Part shown: piece after piece, positions 1 through 10,804 of the stretch
Position numbering within the stretch: the first letter of the stretch is position 1
Layout of the letters: each line of letters opens with the position of its first letter
NCBI GenBank assembly: GCA_003117195.1
Contig: BDSI01000150.1
Coordinates: 216,708 to 280,707, forward strand
Direction: 5' to 3'
DNA: 64,000 bases
Source of the DNA: Eudorina sp. 2006-703-Eu-15
Lineage: Eukaryota; Chlorophyta; Chlorophyceae; Chlamydomonadales; Volvocaceae
Notes under the pieces: generated by a model
The model's input: only the letters and a program-made list of their open reading frames with translations
Database searches by the model: none
Told to the model about the DNA's origin: nothing
Program-made: the position numbers and the translations under genes

Positions 1-23
1 TGCACCAGGCTGCCCCGGTTGTG
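1..23 (-). other. Possible next exon of the FMO-like gene (cut by window edge)
   Basis: On the minus strand a pyrimidine-rich stretch ends in CCGCAG at 29-24, a good splice acceptor. Entering here from exon 8 (phase 2) leaves an open frame for the 23 bases to the edge. Too short to confirm; other acceptors exist between 24 and 820. Confidence 0.25.
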
Positions 24-641
24 CTGCGGAGGGAAAGCGCGGCGGCGCCACCTGAAGGGCGAACCGGGCGGGGACACGGACACGGACACGTACACGGTGG
101 GACCGCCGCTGGTGAGGGCGGTTGGGGAGCGGATGAGCGGCCTAAACGCTCCTCAGCAAACAGCGGTTCAGTCATCGCGGGGCATCAAGGTTGACGCCCT
201 CCTGGCACATCAACTCCCAACCGCATACCCTGCCGTAACTACTTGTACGGCAATGTCGCGGTTCTCCCTACCCTCCCTGAACCTCGCGGCGCTTCCTGCC
301 CCATGACCCCTTCGCTCCGCAGCGCTCCCCCCCTTGGCGGGTCGTCTCGTCCGACGCCGGGCGCCCCACCTACCTGCCCGGCCGGCTCAGTCCGCAAGCC
401 GCAAGATCAGCCATCGCTTCGGCTTCCGGCCGCGTCCCCGCTGTCCCGCCTCCCCTTTCAGGCCACGCCGGGTGCACCTTCGCGCTCGGCCCCCTCCCTT
501 GCCAGGTATGCTCGGGTGCGCTTGTGGGTGCGCTCGGGTGCGCTTCCCCATGCCTGCTCTCGCAGCTGTGCGTTTGTGTGGCGCCCCGCGGCAGGTCCCC
601 CCAGGGCCCCCGTCCCGCCTTTGTCCGGGTTCGTTGTGGGA

Positions 642-720
642 CCTGGTTTGTGGAGCCCTGGTTTGTGGAGACCCGATTTATGGGCGCGGTTTGTGGGCCC
701 GGTTTGTGGGACAAGGTTGT
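642..720. repeat. GGTTTGTGG minisatellite in FMO intron
   Basis: About five degenerate copies of a 15-18 bp unit around the core GGTTTGTGG, lying in the last resolved intron of the FMO-like gene. No coding signal is seen here. Confidence 0.7.
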
Positions 721-823
721 TGTTTGCCCCCCCCCCCCACGCCACTAATGTCCGGATCCGGTCTGGACCCGGTTTGTCGCTAGCGTCCCGCGGCCCTCCG
801 CGCCCTTCAATCCTGTCACTCAC

Positions 824-3800
824 CTCCGCTGTCGGTACACGTCCGCCTTCATGGCCCTCTGCCCGGGGAGCGCCATCCGTCCGCTGACCAGCTGCGCCAC
901 CCAGTGGGCCTGCAGGCTGGCGGTCAGCCAGCAGTACGGCGAGGTGGTCTCGCAGCCCAGGAACGCCAGGGAGGGGACCGCGGGGGGCACGATGCTGCGG
1001 TACAGGTGCAGGCCGTCCTTCCGCAGGCCCAGGGTGGCCTGCAGGGGCGGGGCAGGGTATAGGAGTTTCGTTGGCAGGTCGAAGCTGCGCTGCAGCCAGA
1101 GCTGAAATCCGATTGGGAAAGGTACAGTGCCATGGATCAACCCGGGGGGCCGGGGCGGGAATATACCGTAAGTGAAACCAGCCCTGGAGGGATCTCAAGG
1201 TCTTGATGTCGACAAGGGGCAGGGGGTGTCAATGACAGACAAGCCCAGACAACTCCTGGAAGGGGGCCCCGGGAGGGCTATGGGACATGGGTAGATACTT
1301 TGAAGTGGGGAGGGCGGCTCTGCGAAGGGCAGTGACGGGGGACGAGTCCAGTACGGCAGCATGGTGGCGGACTGGGCGCCTGTGAAACGTAAAGAGATTC
1401 ACAAACCCGACTTTTGCCAGGACTTGAGAGGTGGTGCAATGCCAGCAGGCGGTGCGGTCATCAGACTTGGTGCATATTGGATCAACACCACACCTCCCTC
1501 ACTATCTTCTCACCATCGTGGTCCCACCACCACCTCCAGCACCTCCTCCTCCACCTTCAGCACCACCACCTCCCCCCAAACCCGTCCGTCAGCCTTCCCC
1601 ACCTGCAGCTCGGGGTCGAACACCGTGTAGTTCCGGGTGTACGGCGTGCAGTGTACGAGCACGGTGGCGCGCAGAGTGGAGTTGTCCTTGAGCACCACGA
1701 AGTCGGGGCCCAGGCGGCTGATGTCACCTGGCGGTGCCGTCAAGAGGGAGGGGGCACGTGGAATCACGGGGATTCGGGAATCAGACAACCCCGCCCCGAA
1801 ACCACTAGCCGGCGGTCGTCTCGGCGGTTGAGATACTGCGACAGAAGTCAAACCCTAAAAAGCTCCCTGCGCGCGGCTCCGTGCCTACAACGCAGACGCT
1901 TCCCAGCCCCTCTGCGCCCCGTCTCGTGGCACAGTTCTCAATTAAGGATCATAAGAGGATCTGCTTTCTTGTGGATGTACTCGTTGATCATACACACACG
2001 GCCGAGCTGGACTCCTCGTCTCTCGACTGGTTCAGTTTTTTTCTCATACACCCTAATAAACACACGCGCACACACCTCGCACCAGCCGCACGTCCGAGTC
2101 CTGGAGCACGCCCACCCAGTTGTCATCCGCGGGGTTGGCCTGCGACCGAGGCAGAGTCAAAACCGAGATCAAGGGGAGGGGCCGGGGCGGCCGGGCGGGC
2201 GGTTCGAGCCGATGCCGATGCGCGCGGCCATGCGGCATGACCGTACACACGCGCACGTGGCTGTACGTGTCCTTGTGCTGTGTACCGCACCGAGGCGGGT
2301 CCCTGCCGGCCAGGCACAACCATCCCGACCGGCCCATACAGCACCCCTGCACATCGCCGGCACCACACACCTACCCGCCCAACCCCCGGCGCCCCGGAAC
2401 ACCCAGCCCAGCAGCTTACGGCCATAGGGGCGGCCGAGTCAAAGAGTCAACGACCGACCCTAGACCCCCCCGGGACATCCAGGCCTGGGCCCCGGGGCCC
2501 TACCTGAGCCTCAGCCCTAGGGGACCCCTTATGCCGTACGTACCTGCATCGCGTAGAACATGTCCCTCGCGACGCTGACCGGCGGCCGCGTCATCTCGTC
2601 CACGCCGTACTTTGCCGCCAGGCGCCGCTCCAGCAGCCACCAGAACAGCCGCCGCAGCGGCGTCAGCGCGGAGCTCAGTGTGCGGGCGGTGCTGCCCGCC
2701 GTGTAGTACGGCGGGAAGAGCAGCGAGGGCAGGAAGCGGCCGTGGGCCAGATTCGGCAGCGGCCGGCCCAGGAGCTTGCGGGGCAGAGGCCAATGAGGCT
2801 GCGGTGGGGCGCGGGTGCGCGGCAGGGCAAGGCGGGGCGGGGCGGGGCGGCGGAGGCCATGCAGGGGGCCGTGAGCGGCCGCCTCCATACAAGTCAAGGC
2901 ATGCGGTACTGGAATGGGGTAGCTGTGACACGTGACAGACGGAAGACGGCCCCTGCTGGCGCCCACAGCCTCGAGGAGTCCAACTGGGCGGCTCCTCGTC
3001 ATGTGCCTTCCACCTCCCAACCCCTTGTCTGGGTGTGTCTGGGCCGTTTCCTTTTTACCCCCTCCCTCATGCTTGCTCCCCCTGTCGTACATGCCGTACC
3101 TGTCGTACGGCCTCCCGTCCCATATCCCACTCCCCCTCGTCCGCCCCGTCCTCTTTCGCGCCGCGCTGCCGCCCCGCCATTCTCGCATACTGCTTTCTTT
3201 TTTATGTTTCCTTTTGCCATTCCGTACTGTAGTTGCCACCCTCACTCACTCCGTTCCTCGGCTTCCCTCCCTGCATCGCCATGGCCCTGGACATCGCTCG
3301 CGGCGCCGCTACTCCGTCTGCCACCACAGGCCGGTAAAGTATCTGTCCTCTCCGGGTTGGGTCGGGTTCGCATTTTGCTTGTTACTGCACTGGCGGCAGC
3401 GCGGCCGCGCCGCCACGCGCCCGCGCGCGGTCTCTATCTTTCCGTTGCTATGCAGGTACCGCGCCACGTAAGTATACTGAGTTGTGCTGGGTGCGCCCGG
3501 GTTCGTTCTTCGGGTTTATTTCTTTTTTCAATTTAACCCCCTCCCCCGTGTCGCGGATAATACCGCCCGGCGTCACTGTCCACCTTCGATGTACCAAAGT
3601 TGACCTCCCAAACACCCCCCGACCCCCATACAACAATTACTTTTAATGCTCCCGGCCCACCTGTTCCGGTCCCCAGCCCCATTCCCAACCCCGTCGCCCC
3701 CCACCCTCCCACCCGCTCACCTGCCGGAACAGCAGCGTGACACTGGCCGCCCCCGCCTCCGCAGCCCGCCGGGCGCACTCCACTGCCGTACGGTCGTCCC

Positions 3801-6800
3801 CCGCCACCAGCACGTGCTGCCCCGAAACCACAGGCCTCGCGTCCGCCAGGTCCCGCAGCTCCCGAGCGTGGCACCTCAGGCCCGCGAATTCGCTGGCGCC
3901 CTGAGTTGTGTTGGGGCCGGGTTGCGTTGGGTGCGTTGTGTTGTGTTGGGTGCGTTGTGTTGTGTTGGGTCGGGTCGGGTTGGATGGGCTTGTGTGGATT
4001 GACAGTGGGGATTGGGTGGGACTGCGCCGATCGCGGATCAGGTCGGAGAGGTGACGGCTGCCCAGAGCCCCAAGGCACGGGCCCACCCTGCGCCGCCACG
4101 CGGTCGGTGAGGACGTGAGCAATGGAAGCGGCTGAGCACGCTTGCTTTGCAGTACAACGACAACCGCTTCCCGCGCGCTCCCTGCCCGTTCCGCCTTCCC
4201 ACCTGCAGCTGCGGCAGCGAGGGCACCAGGCAGGCCCCCGCGGAGATGACCAGGTAGTCGGACGTGAGGCGGTGCAGCCGCTGCGGGTCCAGCAGATCCG
4301 AGCATACGATGCACCACCGGCCGTCATCGCCCACCTGGGGTCGGGTCGGGTTCGGGTCCGGCGTGATGGGTCGAGTGCGTCGCAGCGTCGGGGCTGGAAT
4401 CCGGGATGGCATTGGATTGGATTTGGGTTTGGGTTTCAAGTTCAAGTCGGGTTAGGCAATACAATAAAAGGCAAGGCCAGGACGGACATAGAGGAACCGA
4501 ATTGGGTTGATGACCGGGTCGGGGGGTGGAGACTACGTTTGGAAGAAATGGGTCCACACGACAGACCCACGGACGCCCAGCGCCGATATCCGGGGGTACA
4601 ACACAGGGCCGGCGGCGCCAGAGGAGGCCCCGGCCGGCTGCTGGAGAGCGGCGCTCATCTGGGTCGGCCTGGGCGAGGGCCTGCGTCAGATTCAGGTCCC
4701 GGGACTGGGGTCTTTGGCCTAGTGCGAAGGCGGGCTTCACCGGGCTGCGGAACCATGGCGCACGTCCAGGCCCCGCCTGCTGCTGCTAGCTGCCGCTGCA
4801 AGCTGCCGCCGCTGCTAGTCCTGACGTTTCTAGTCGTGACGCCACAAGCTTCGTCTGCCTGCCATGCCTCGGCATCAGCCTCCAAGCGCATCAAGCCATT
4901 CCTGATTCCTGAGCGATGGGTTGCGCCTGGGCTGTGCCCTTGAGCAGTCCGCGTCCCCCGCTTGGTCCCTGACACCACCCGGGGACTCCAACGAAGCGCA
5001 GCTACTGCAGCCCGATCTCCGCGAGCTTCACGCCACAGCACCCGCTGCCATGGCAGCTGCCGCTCCAGCTCCCGCCGCCACCGCCACATCAGCGCCACAC
5101 CAAGGGTCCCCCCCTTTCCGGGCGCAAGGCGGGGCACCCGGACCTGCCCAGCAGCAGCAGGTGCAGGTGCAGCATAGGCGACGTCTGATGCGCTGCGGGG
5201 GCTCGGCTGGGCGCCTGAGCTGCCACTGCTCCGGCAGACAGCCAGGACTGGCTCCGTGGCACAGGCCGCAGCTGCCAGCTTTGGCCGACGTCAGGTTCGT
5301 CGCAACCGAAGCGGCGCTGAGGAACCTGCAGCTTCCCCCTTGAAGCCATCATCCCCACCGAAGTCATCATCCTTCGGACACGACGCTCTGCCCTCCGCAT
5401 GCTGCGTTTCTAGGCTCTGTTCTGTGTATGTGTGGCGTTGCCGGTCCCCCCGCCGTGGCTCATGCGGTTTGGAGCAGCGGCCGCATGCTCCAATCACATG
5501 CATGACCACGGCGGCAAGGCCTCTCTCTCCCACGCCCCCTCATTCCTAGGTTGCGGCACACGTCCTCATCTACGCACATCGCTCTGGGGCGCCTTCCAAG
5601 TCCCTACCCCGACTCGACCTCCCTGCCGAGGGACCAAACCCAGGAGGCACCTCTCATCCAGTCCCCTGGGGTCCCGCATGGCCCCTCCGAGCGCGCCCTC
5701 AGACACCGGCAGACCGTCTCAGCGCACAAGTCCGGCTACAGCTGGCCCCAGCCCGAGGAGCCCCAGAGCATCACCCAACCCCCCCGCAGGAGCACGCCCC
5801 ATGGCACAGCGGCATACGGTGTGTATGCCCCAGCCAGGCCCCGGGGCCGACCTGCGCGTGCTCCAGCTTGCATGAGAAGATGATGCGCTGCCGCAGTTTG
5901 AAGTGGTCCACGTAGGAGAGGAGGTACTGCCGGAGGTCCTCCGGACGCACGCCGGTCGGGGGCAGGTACTCGGGCAGGCTGAGGAGGGCGCCCACATCTG
6001 GGTTGGGTGGGGTGGGGTGGGGTGCAGCGGGGGCAGAGGCGAAAGGGGGGGCCTGTTGCAGCGGAGGCGAGAGACGGGTGGGGTGCGGGGGTGCAGAGTA
6101 AGGGTCGCTGGGAGATGTTGTGTTACCCTGCACCTCCGCTCCCCAACCGTGCCCAAGGTCAGCATCCGGCAGGCGGGAATGACAGGCATATGTGGTTTAT
6201 CAGGCCAGGGCGCAAGCGCACGGGATGCAGTGGAGGGGCCGCAGGGAACATCCGGAGGCAGTGGACAGGGTTGTTCATGATGAGGCCAGGGGCACGGTCG
6301 TCAACGGTGAGTCGGAACGGTGTTGACGCACGCACCGGGAAGCAGCTTAGCCCGTCTGCGTAGTGTGGACGGGCTTAGTCATATGCTTCGCGGACAAGGC
6401 AGCCGCGGTTCGCACGGCACGTCGTAAGCACGGGCAAGGTAGGCCAGGTTCACATGCCACGTTCTAAGGACTACCAAACGTCGCTGACGATTTGAACATA
6501 CAACTTGCGTAGGACCGTTTGGACTGTGAGGCCCGCACCGGGTCAGCAAACAGAGGCACAGGTAAAATTAGACAAGCTCGAACCCACACTACTAATGCAT
6601 ACTTCGGCGAAAGACTGACCTGGATACTTCTCCACAAGCTCGACCGAAAAGCGCGAGCTGGCTGGTCCAGGAAACAAGTCCGATGCCCTCTCAACAACGA
6701 CGACACTTACGCCAACTTCCAAAAGCGCACGCGCACACACCAATCCTGTAACTCCAGCTCCGACGATGACCACGCTCGTGGCTGAGCGCGGCGGAACCGC

Positions 6801-6803
6801 CAT
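824..6803 (-). CDS. Flavin-containing monooxygenase-like protein, 3' end not resolved
   Basis: Eight exons join in phase on the minus strand: 6803-6620, 5997-5852, 4334-4203, 3900-3721, 2798-2544, 2139-2076, 1727-1603 and 1101-824 (454 codons, ending in phase 2). The start is the first ATG of the Rossmann exon. Residues 15-20 form the FAD-binding GAGVTG, with the acidic residue ~25 further on. DYLVISAGACLVPSLP matches the FMO strand before the NADPH domain, and FAGLRCH (159-165) is the FMO signature FxGxxxH. The second dinucleotide motif reads VAGDDRT, without the usual glycines. Exon 8 carries a typical FMO C-terminal block ending ALPGQRAMKAD. The family uses NADPH and O2 to oxygenate nucleophilic N or S atoms; the substrate is unknown. 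Introns are long (350-1,870 bp) and repeat-rich. The last exon(s) probably lie left of the window. The splice phases agree at every junction, so the model is strong; activity is uncertain. Confidence 0.85.
3903..3990. repeat. GTTGTGTTGGGT minisatellite in FMO intron
   Basis: Repeats of GTTGTGTTGGGTGC directly abut the acceptor of the FMO exon ending at 3900. On the gene strand this forms the A/C-rich pre-acceptor tract. It grades into GGGTCGGGTCGGG. Confidence 0.65.
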
Positions 6804-8383
6804 GACGCCACTTGCGTGTCGCTCCAATGCATTTCAAGTATACATGTCATTACCTGTTTGGATATGCGTAACCCAGCAAGTCCAAATGAAAAACTTTGAC
6901 AAATCTTATCACATTTTCCATTTCAGCGGTATGGATGTCAGATGTCAAGCAAACAGGTATCGCACAATTATGCAGAGGACCTGAATTTAATCGTTGTGAT
7001 GACTGCATTCCGCAAAGCGTCGAGAGTTGCTCCGATGGAGGTCCGGCACGGATCGTACACCCCCTTGCAAACGAGCAAACGTCACGGCTCACGCAGGCAT
7101 CGGCATGCCGATTTTCTCATGTAACAGTCCCATGGCACGCGACATAGATTTCCACAGGTGTCTTCTGGCCTGGTGTGCAACTCTTCTTAATAGTCAAAAC
7201 CTGTCACGAAACTTTACCCGGCGCCGCCTCACCCCCGCCTAATGGATGCCCATGCCGGCATGCCTGAGTATGCATGCCACCAAAGGGGGCCATCCTTGCA
7301 TCTAGGTAGCCCTTCACGGCACTCGGGGCAAGGGTACCCTTGCTCGGGGCAGGTACATTGGCACCGCTTACCTCAAACTGGCATATGTCGGCATCTGGGG
7401 AAAAAGGTTTCTCAGGGACTGCTTGATCAGATAATCTCACCAGAACACAGATATGGAATGGACCTGTTACAAGCACAGCTCTGGCTCACAGGCTATGACC
7501 CCTCTAGCTCTAGGACTATAATAAACGCCGAGCTAGGACTGAACGCGGTATGTGTGTCGATTGCATTTCAACCAATCCTGCTGTTATTGTAACGACAGGT
7601 GAATGCCAAGGTTTGCGCAAGTACAAATTTATGCGAATAAATATTACAAGCCATAACCTTAGTCCGGAAGCACATATCTGAGATGTGCACGGAGACCAGA
7701 GCAGGAGGTGTAACCTACCTAGTTAGTCACAGCCTACCCCACAGCCTACCCCATAGCTATGTACGATGGATGTTGTAACCTAGGCCATGAAGTAATTTCC
7801 TGCAGGGGTTCCTTAGATTCCACCTCTGTCGTTCTATGATAACGTGCCAATGAGTCCGGACAGGTCCGGAACTCAGGCGCAGACAGAGAGACCAGACATC
7901 TCCCACCACAAAGCAATTTACGCCGTAAACGCTTATTTTCTAGCAATAGTTCCCCCACATACGAATGCTCCATTCCATGCCTCATGCACTTTGATGAAGT
8001 TATCGGCTGTACACAGTCAAACGTGGTCAAGGAATGGGTTTGCATGCAATTGTACCAATGCGCATGAAAGCCTGGGGATGACTTGGACTGATACAAACAA
8101 CCCAAGAGAGGAAGAGTGCCTATGGCTGTTGGCGTATGAGGCATCTTGATCTACATTCATATGCAACCGTCACGCAGTCAATTTGAAAGCAGGATGTTGC
8201 ATCTTTTGTAAATTTAGCTGTTGTAGATGCGTCCGTTCTGACTTTTTTGAATTCGGGCTTATCGTGTACTTAGCTATCAAGAACGTGAACGAAGACACTT
8301 GCGGTCTTGCACGGTGCTGGACTTGGTTTAATGATCCTATATGCAACGATGTAGAGCGTTGATCAAGTCTTTGGCCGGCAATC
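6804..8383. promoter_or_regulatory. Divergent upstream region between FMO-like and glycosyltransferase-like genes
   Basis: A 1.6-kb AT-richer stretch between two divergent start codons. It should hold both promoters and 5' UTRs, but I see no certain TATA box or motif. A 132-codon ATG ORF on the minus strand (8144-7746) has no recognisable domain and is treated as chance. Confidence 0.4.
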
Positions 8384-10804
8384 ATGCCCAGCAAACGATT
8401 TTTGCTGAAGCTGTTGCAGATGTCCAGTAGTTGCCGCGACGTCAGCCGCAGGCGCAGCTGCAGCACGCGCCAACAGCTCGTCCTGTACGTTACCATCCTT
8501 CTTGCCGCGGCTCTCACCAGCCCCGCCACCAGCGCAATAGTCGACGAAGGGGTCGGCGACTCAGCGCGCGGGTCGACGATTGCTGTCAGCGGATCTGCAG
8601 TGTCGGCAGGCGATTCCAGCACTCGCACTAGTGAACTAGCCGCCGGTGCAAGTATTGCGCTCACAGCAGGCGGAGTCACTGCATCGGGCCTAACCACGAC
8701 GTCTGTCGGTGGGTTGGCCAACCCGGTCGCCACGACAGCCGGCCTAACCTTGCCTGCCGGCACGGGTGTGTCTGCGGGTGCGACTCTCTCCCGCGCGGGA
8801 GCCACCAGCACGGCCGCATCTGCACTTACAAGGGGGGAATCCACCACGACGTCGGTCCAGTCCGGCGCATTGGCGGGCGGATCCACCACCACGGCCGGCG
8901 GGGGTGCCACCGGCAAGGGCGGCTCCGCCACCGGCACGGCCGCCGGCGGATTCGCCACGGGCGTGTTCGCTGCCGACGCGGGCGGCTTCACCACCGCCGC
9001 CGCCACCGGCTCCGTCACCGCCGCCGTCGCCGGGACGTCCGGCGGCGCCCACTCCGCAACCGCCGGCCCCAAGCCCGCCGACCTCTCCTCCTGCCCCGGC
9101 CTCCGCATCGGCATCATTAACGGCGTGCTCTACCACTACGAGGTCCTCGCGGGCCTCATGCACATCTTCCGGCCCTACGCCCGCCGCACCGACATCTACA
9201 TCAACCGCTACACGCGCTCCGCCTCCGGCGACGGCGCCTGGGACATCCTGCGCCGCTCGCGAGCCAACTACGTGCTCCTCACGCGCACCATCCTCAGCTC
9301 CCTCGCCCGCGAGAAGCCCTTCTACGACCTGCTCATCCTGGTCAGCCCCGACTACGAGCTCGACGCCAACGAGGAACTCCTGCGCCACATCCGGCGGCGC
9401 CTCACCGTCGCCATCGTGCACAACTCCGACTTCAACGAGACGCAGCGCCTGATCCGCGTCGCGGAGAGCGGCGGCAGCGAGGCGCGGCTGCTGAGCCTGT
9501 CGCCGCACACGGCGGCGACGCTGGCGGAGGCGACGGGGCGCCGCGCGGACTGGGCACTGGCGGTGTACCCGTTCAAGCCGCAGACCAACTGCCTGGAGGC
9601 GACCGCGGTGGATCTGCTGGGGATGTGCCTCAGCGGCTTCGCGATCCAGGTGCGGCCGAGGCCGTGTACGGGTTCTACCGGCCGCCGGATGTTCGCCGAT
9701 CGGCCGGCCGGCGCGCGGCCAGTGGGTTCAATGGAGGGATGGGGGGCCGCAACGCTGCATGCGTGCACCCCGTCTCGGGTCCGCTGCATACGCGCGTGGT
9801 GTTTGGGTCCCTCGTCACCTGCGGTACATCTGCCCGGCCGTCACACACACGCACTGCGGGGTCGGACGTGGGGTGCATGTTATCCGCATACGTTGGGCAC
9901 CTGTTGGGCACTGCTATGCCCCTTGCCTATCACGCGCGCCTGCCTTGCCTGCCTACTAACACACTCGCAGCGGCATAAGGCGGGTTCCGCAGCGGCTAAA
10001 CACGCTCACCCTGGTGGCGGGGCGCTGAAATTTGGTGCGGCCATCCCTTGCTTATACTGGCGTTTAAGCCTGGCCGCCGCTATCCCACCAAGATCCCGCC
10101 GGGGCCCCAATGTCGTAGGACTGATCCCTCGCCCAGTTCTGTCCCGCGGGCCAGGCCTCGCCCGCGTCCCGGACCCAACTCCCTCCGCCCTGTCGCGCCT
10201 TCCCCCACCGCGCCGCCGCCGCCCCGTCGCACTCGGCCGGCAGGGCAAGTTCTCCAACCAGCGCCGCAACTACAGCGCCATCTGGAGCCAGATGCTGGCC
10301 CGCCGGGAGGACCTCACCACCGGCTACGCGGCGCGGCTCTTCCACATCAACATCCTGGGCAAGGGCCAGGAGGAGCGGCTGGGGGTGCCGGAGGACCTGC
10401 AGTCCTTCGTGACGCTGCAGCGCCGACTGCCTTTCCGCGGCTTCTACGACCACCTGCACCACAGCTTCGCCATCGTGCCCGTGCTGGCCAGCCCGCGCTA
10501 TCTGACCCACAAGTTCTCCTCCTCCGTCCTGTCCGCGCTCATCTCCGGGACGCCCCTGATCGCGGACGCCCGGTTCCTCGCGTCGTACGGCATGTTCGAC
10601 GAGGCCAGCGTGTACCTGCAGCGCGCGGGGGAGACGGAGGTGGACGTGATGCTGCGGCTGGTGGCGACACCCGCGGAGGAGCTGTTGGTGGTCCGGCGGG
10701 CGATGCAGGAGGCGCGACGGCGCATGAACGAGCGCGCGACCGAGTACTTCGCGGGGCTGCTCAAGGAGCTGTGCAGCAAGGCGGCCGGCGCCGGCGGGCG
10801 GTGA
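8384..10804 (+). CDS. Signal-anchored glycosyltransferase-like protein
   Basis: Two exons, 8384-9649 and 10244-10804, give 608 codons plus stop. The 594-bp intron (AG/GTGCGG...CGGCAG/G) is a multiple of three without stops, so the frame also reads through, but the intron translation is low-complexity. Residues 32-51 are one hydrophobic helix (LVLYVTILLAAALTSP) after a basic N-terminus: signal anchor or signal peptide. Residues ~60-235 are a Thr/Ala/Gly/Ser-rich stalk. The rest resembles algal and fungal GT-B-like glycosyltransferases known to me only by pattern: IGIINGVLYHYEVLAGL, then AIQ joined to GKFSNQRRNYS across the splice, then KFSSSVLSALISGTPLIAD. That last motif suits a sugar-nucleotide pocket. 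Likely Golgi or cell-surface glycosylation; donor and acceptor unknown. Confidence 0.7.
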   Translation: MPSKRFLLKLLQMSSSCRDVSRRRSCSTRQQLVLYVTILLAAALTSPATSAIVDEGVGDSARGSTIAVSGSAVSAGDSSTRTSELAAGASIALTAGGVTASGLTTTSVGGLANPVATTAGLTLPAGTGVSAGATLSRAGATSTAASALTRGESTTTSVQSGALAGGSTTTAGGGATGKGGSATGTAAGGFATGVFAADAGGFTTAAATGSVTAAVAGTSGGAHSATAGPKPADLSSCPGLRIGIINGVLYHYEVLAGLMHIFRPYARRTDIYINRYTRSASGDGAWDILRRSRANYVLLTRTILSSLAREKPFYDLLILVSPDYELDANEELLRHIRRRLTVAIVHNSDFNETQRLIRVAESGGSEARLLSLSPHTAATLAEATGRRADWALAVYPFKPQTNCLEATAVDLLGMCLSGFAIQVRPRPCTGSTGRRMFADRPAGARPVGSMEGWGAATLHACTPSRVRCIRAWCLGPSSPAVHLPGRHTHALRGRTWGACYPHTLGTCWALLCPLPITRACLACLLTHSQRHKAGSAAAKHAHPGGGALKFGAAIPCLYWRLSLAAAIPPRSRRGPNVVGLIPRPVLSRGPGLARVPDPTPSALSRLPPPRRRRPVALGRQGKFSNQRRNYSAIWSQMLARREDLTTGYAARLFHINILGKGQEERLGVPEDLQSFVTLQRRLPFRGFYDHLHHSFAIVPVLASPRYLTHKFSSSVLSALISGTPLIADARFLASYGMFDEASVYLQRAGETEVDVMLRLVATPAEELLVVRRAMQEARRRMNERATEYFAGLLKELCSKAAGAGGR

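Noticed and set aside
458..1198. Long open frames across the FMO, GT and ERO1 loci in shadow frames
   Set aside because: High GC removes stop codons; these frames cross clear introns or run antisense to real exons.
7746..8144. 132-codon ATG ORF on the minus strand
   Set aside because: No recognisable domain or codon bias; lies in the shared upstream region of two genes; length is within chance for this composition.
9650..10243. Coding insert of 198 residues in the glycosyltransferase-like protein
   Set aside because: Flanked by good GT/AG sites, low-complexity translation, and joining the flanks restores a continuous conserved-looking motif (AIQ-GKFSNQRR).
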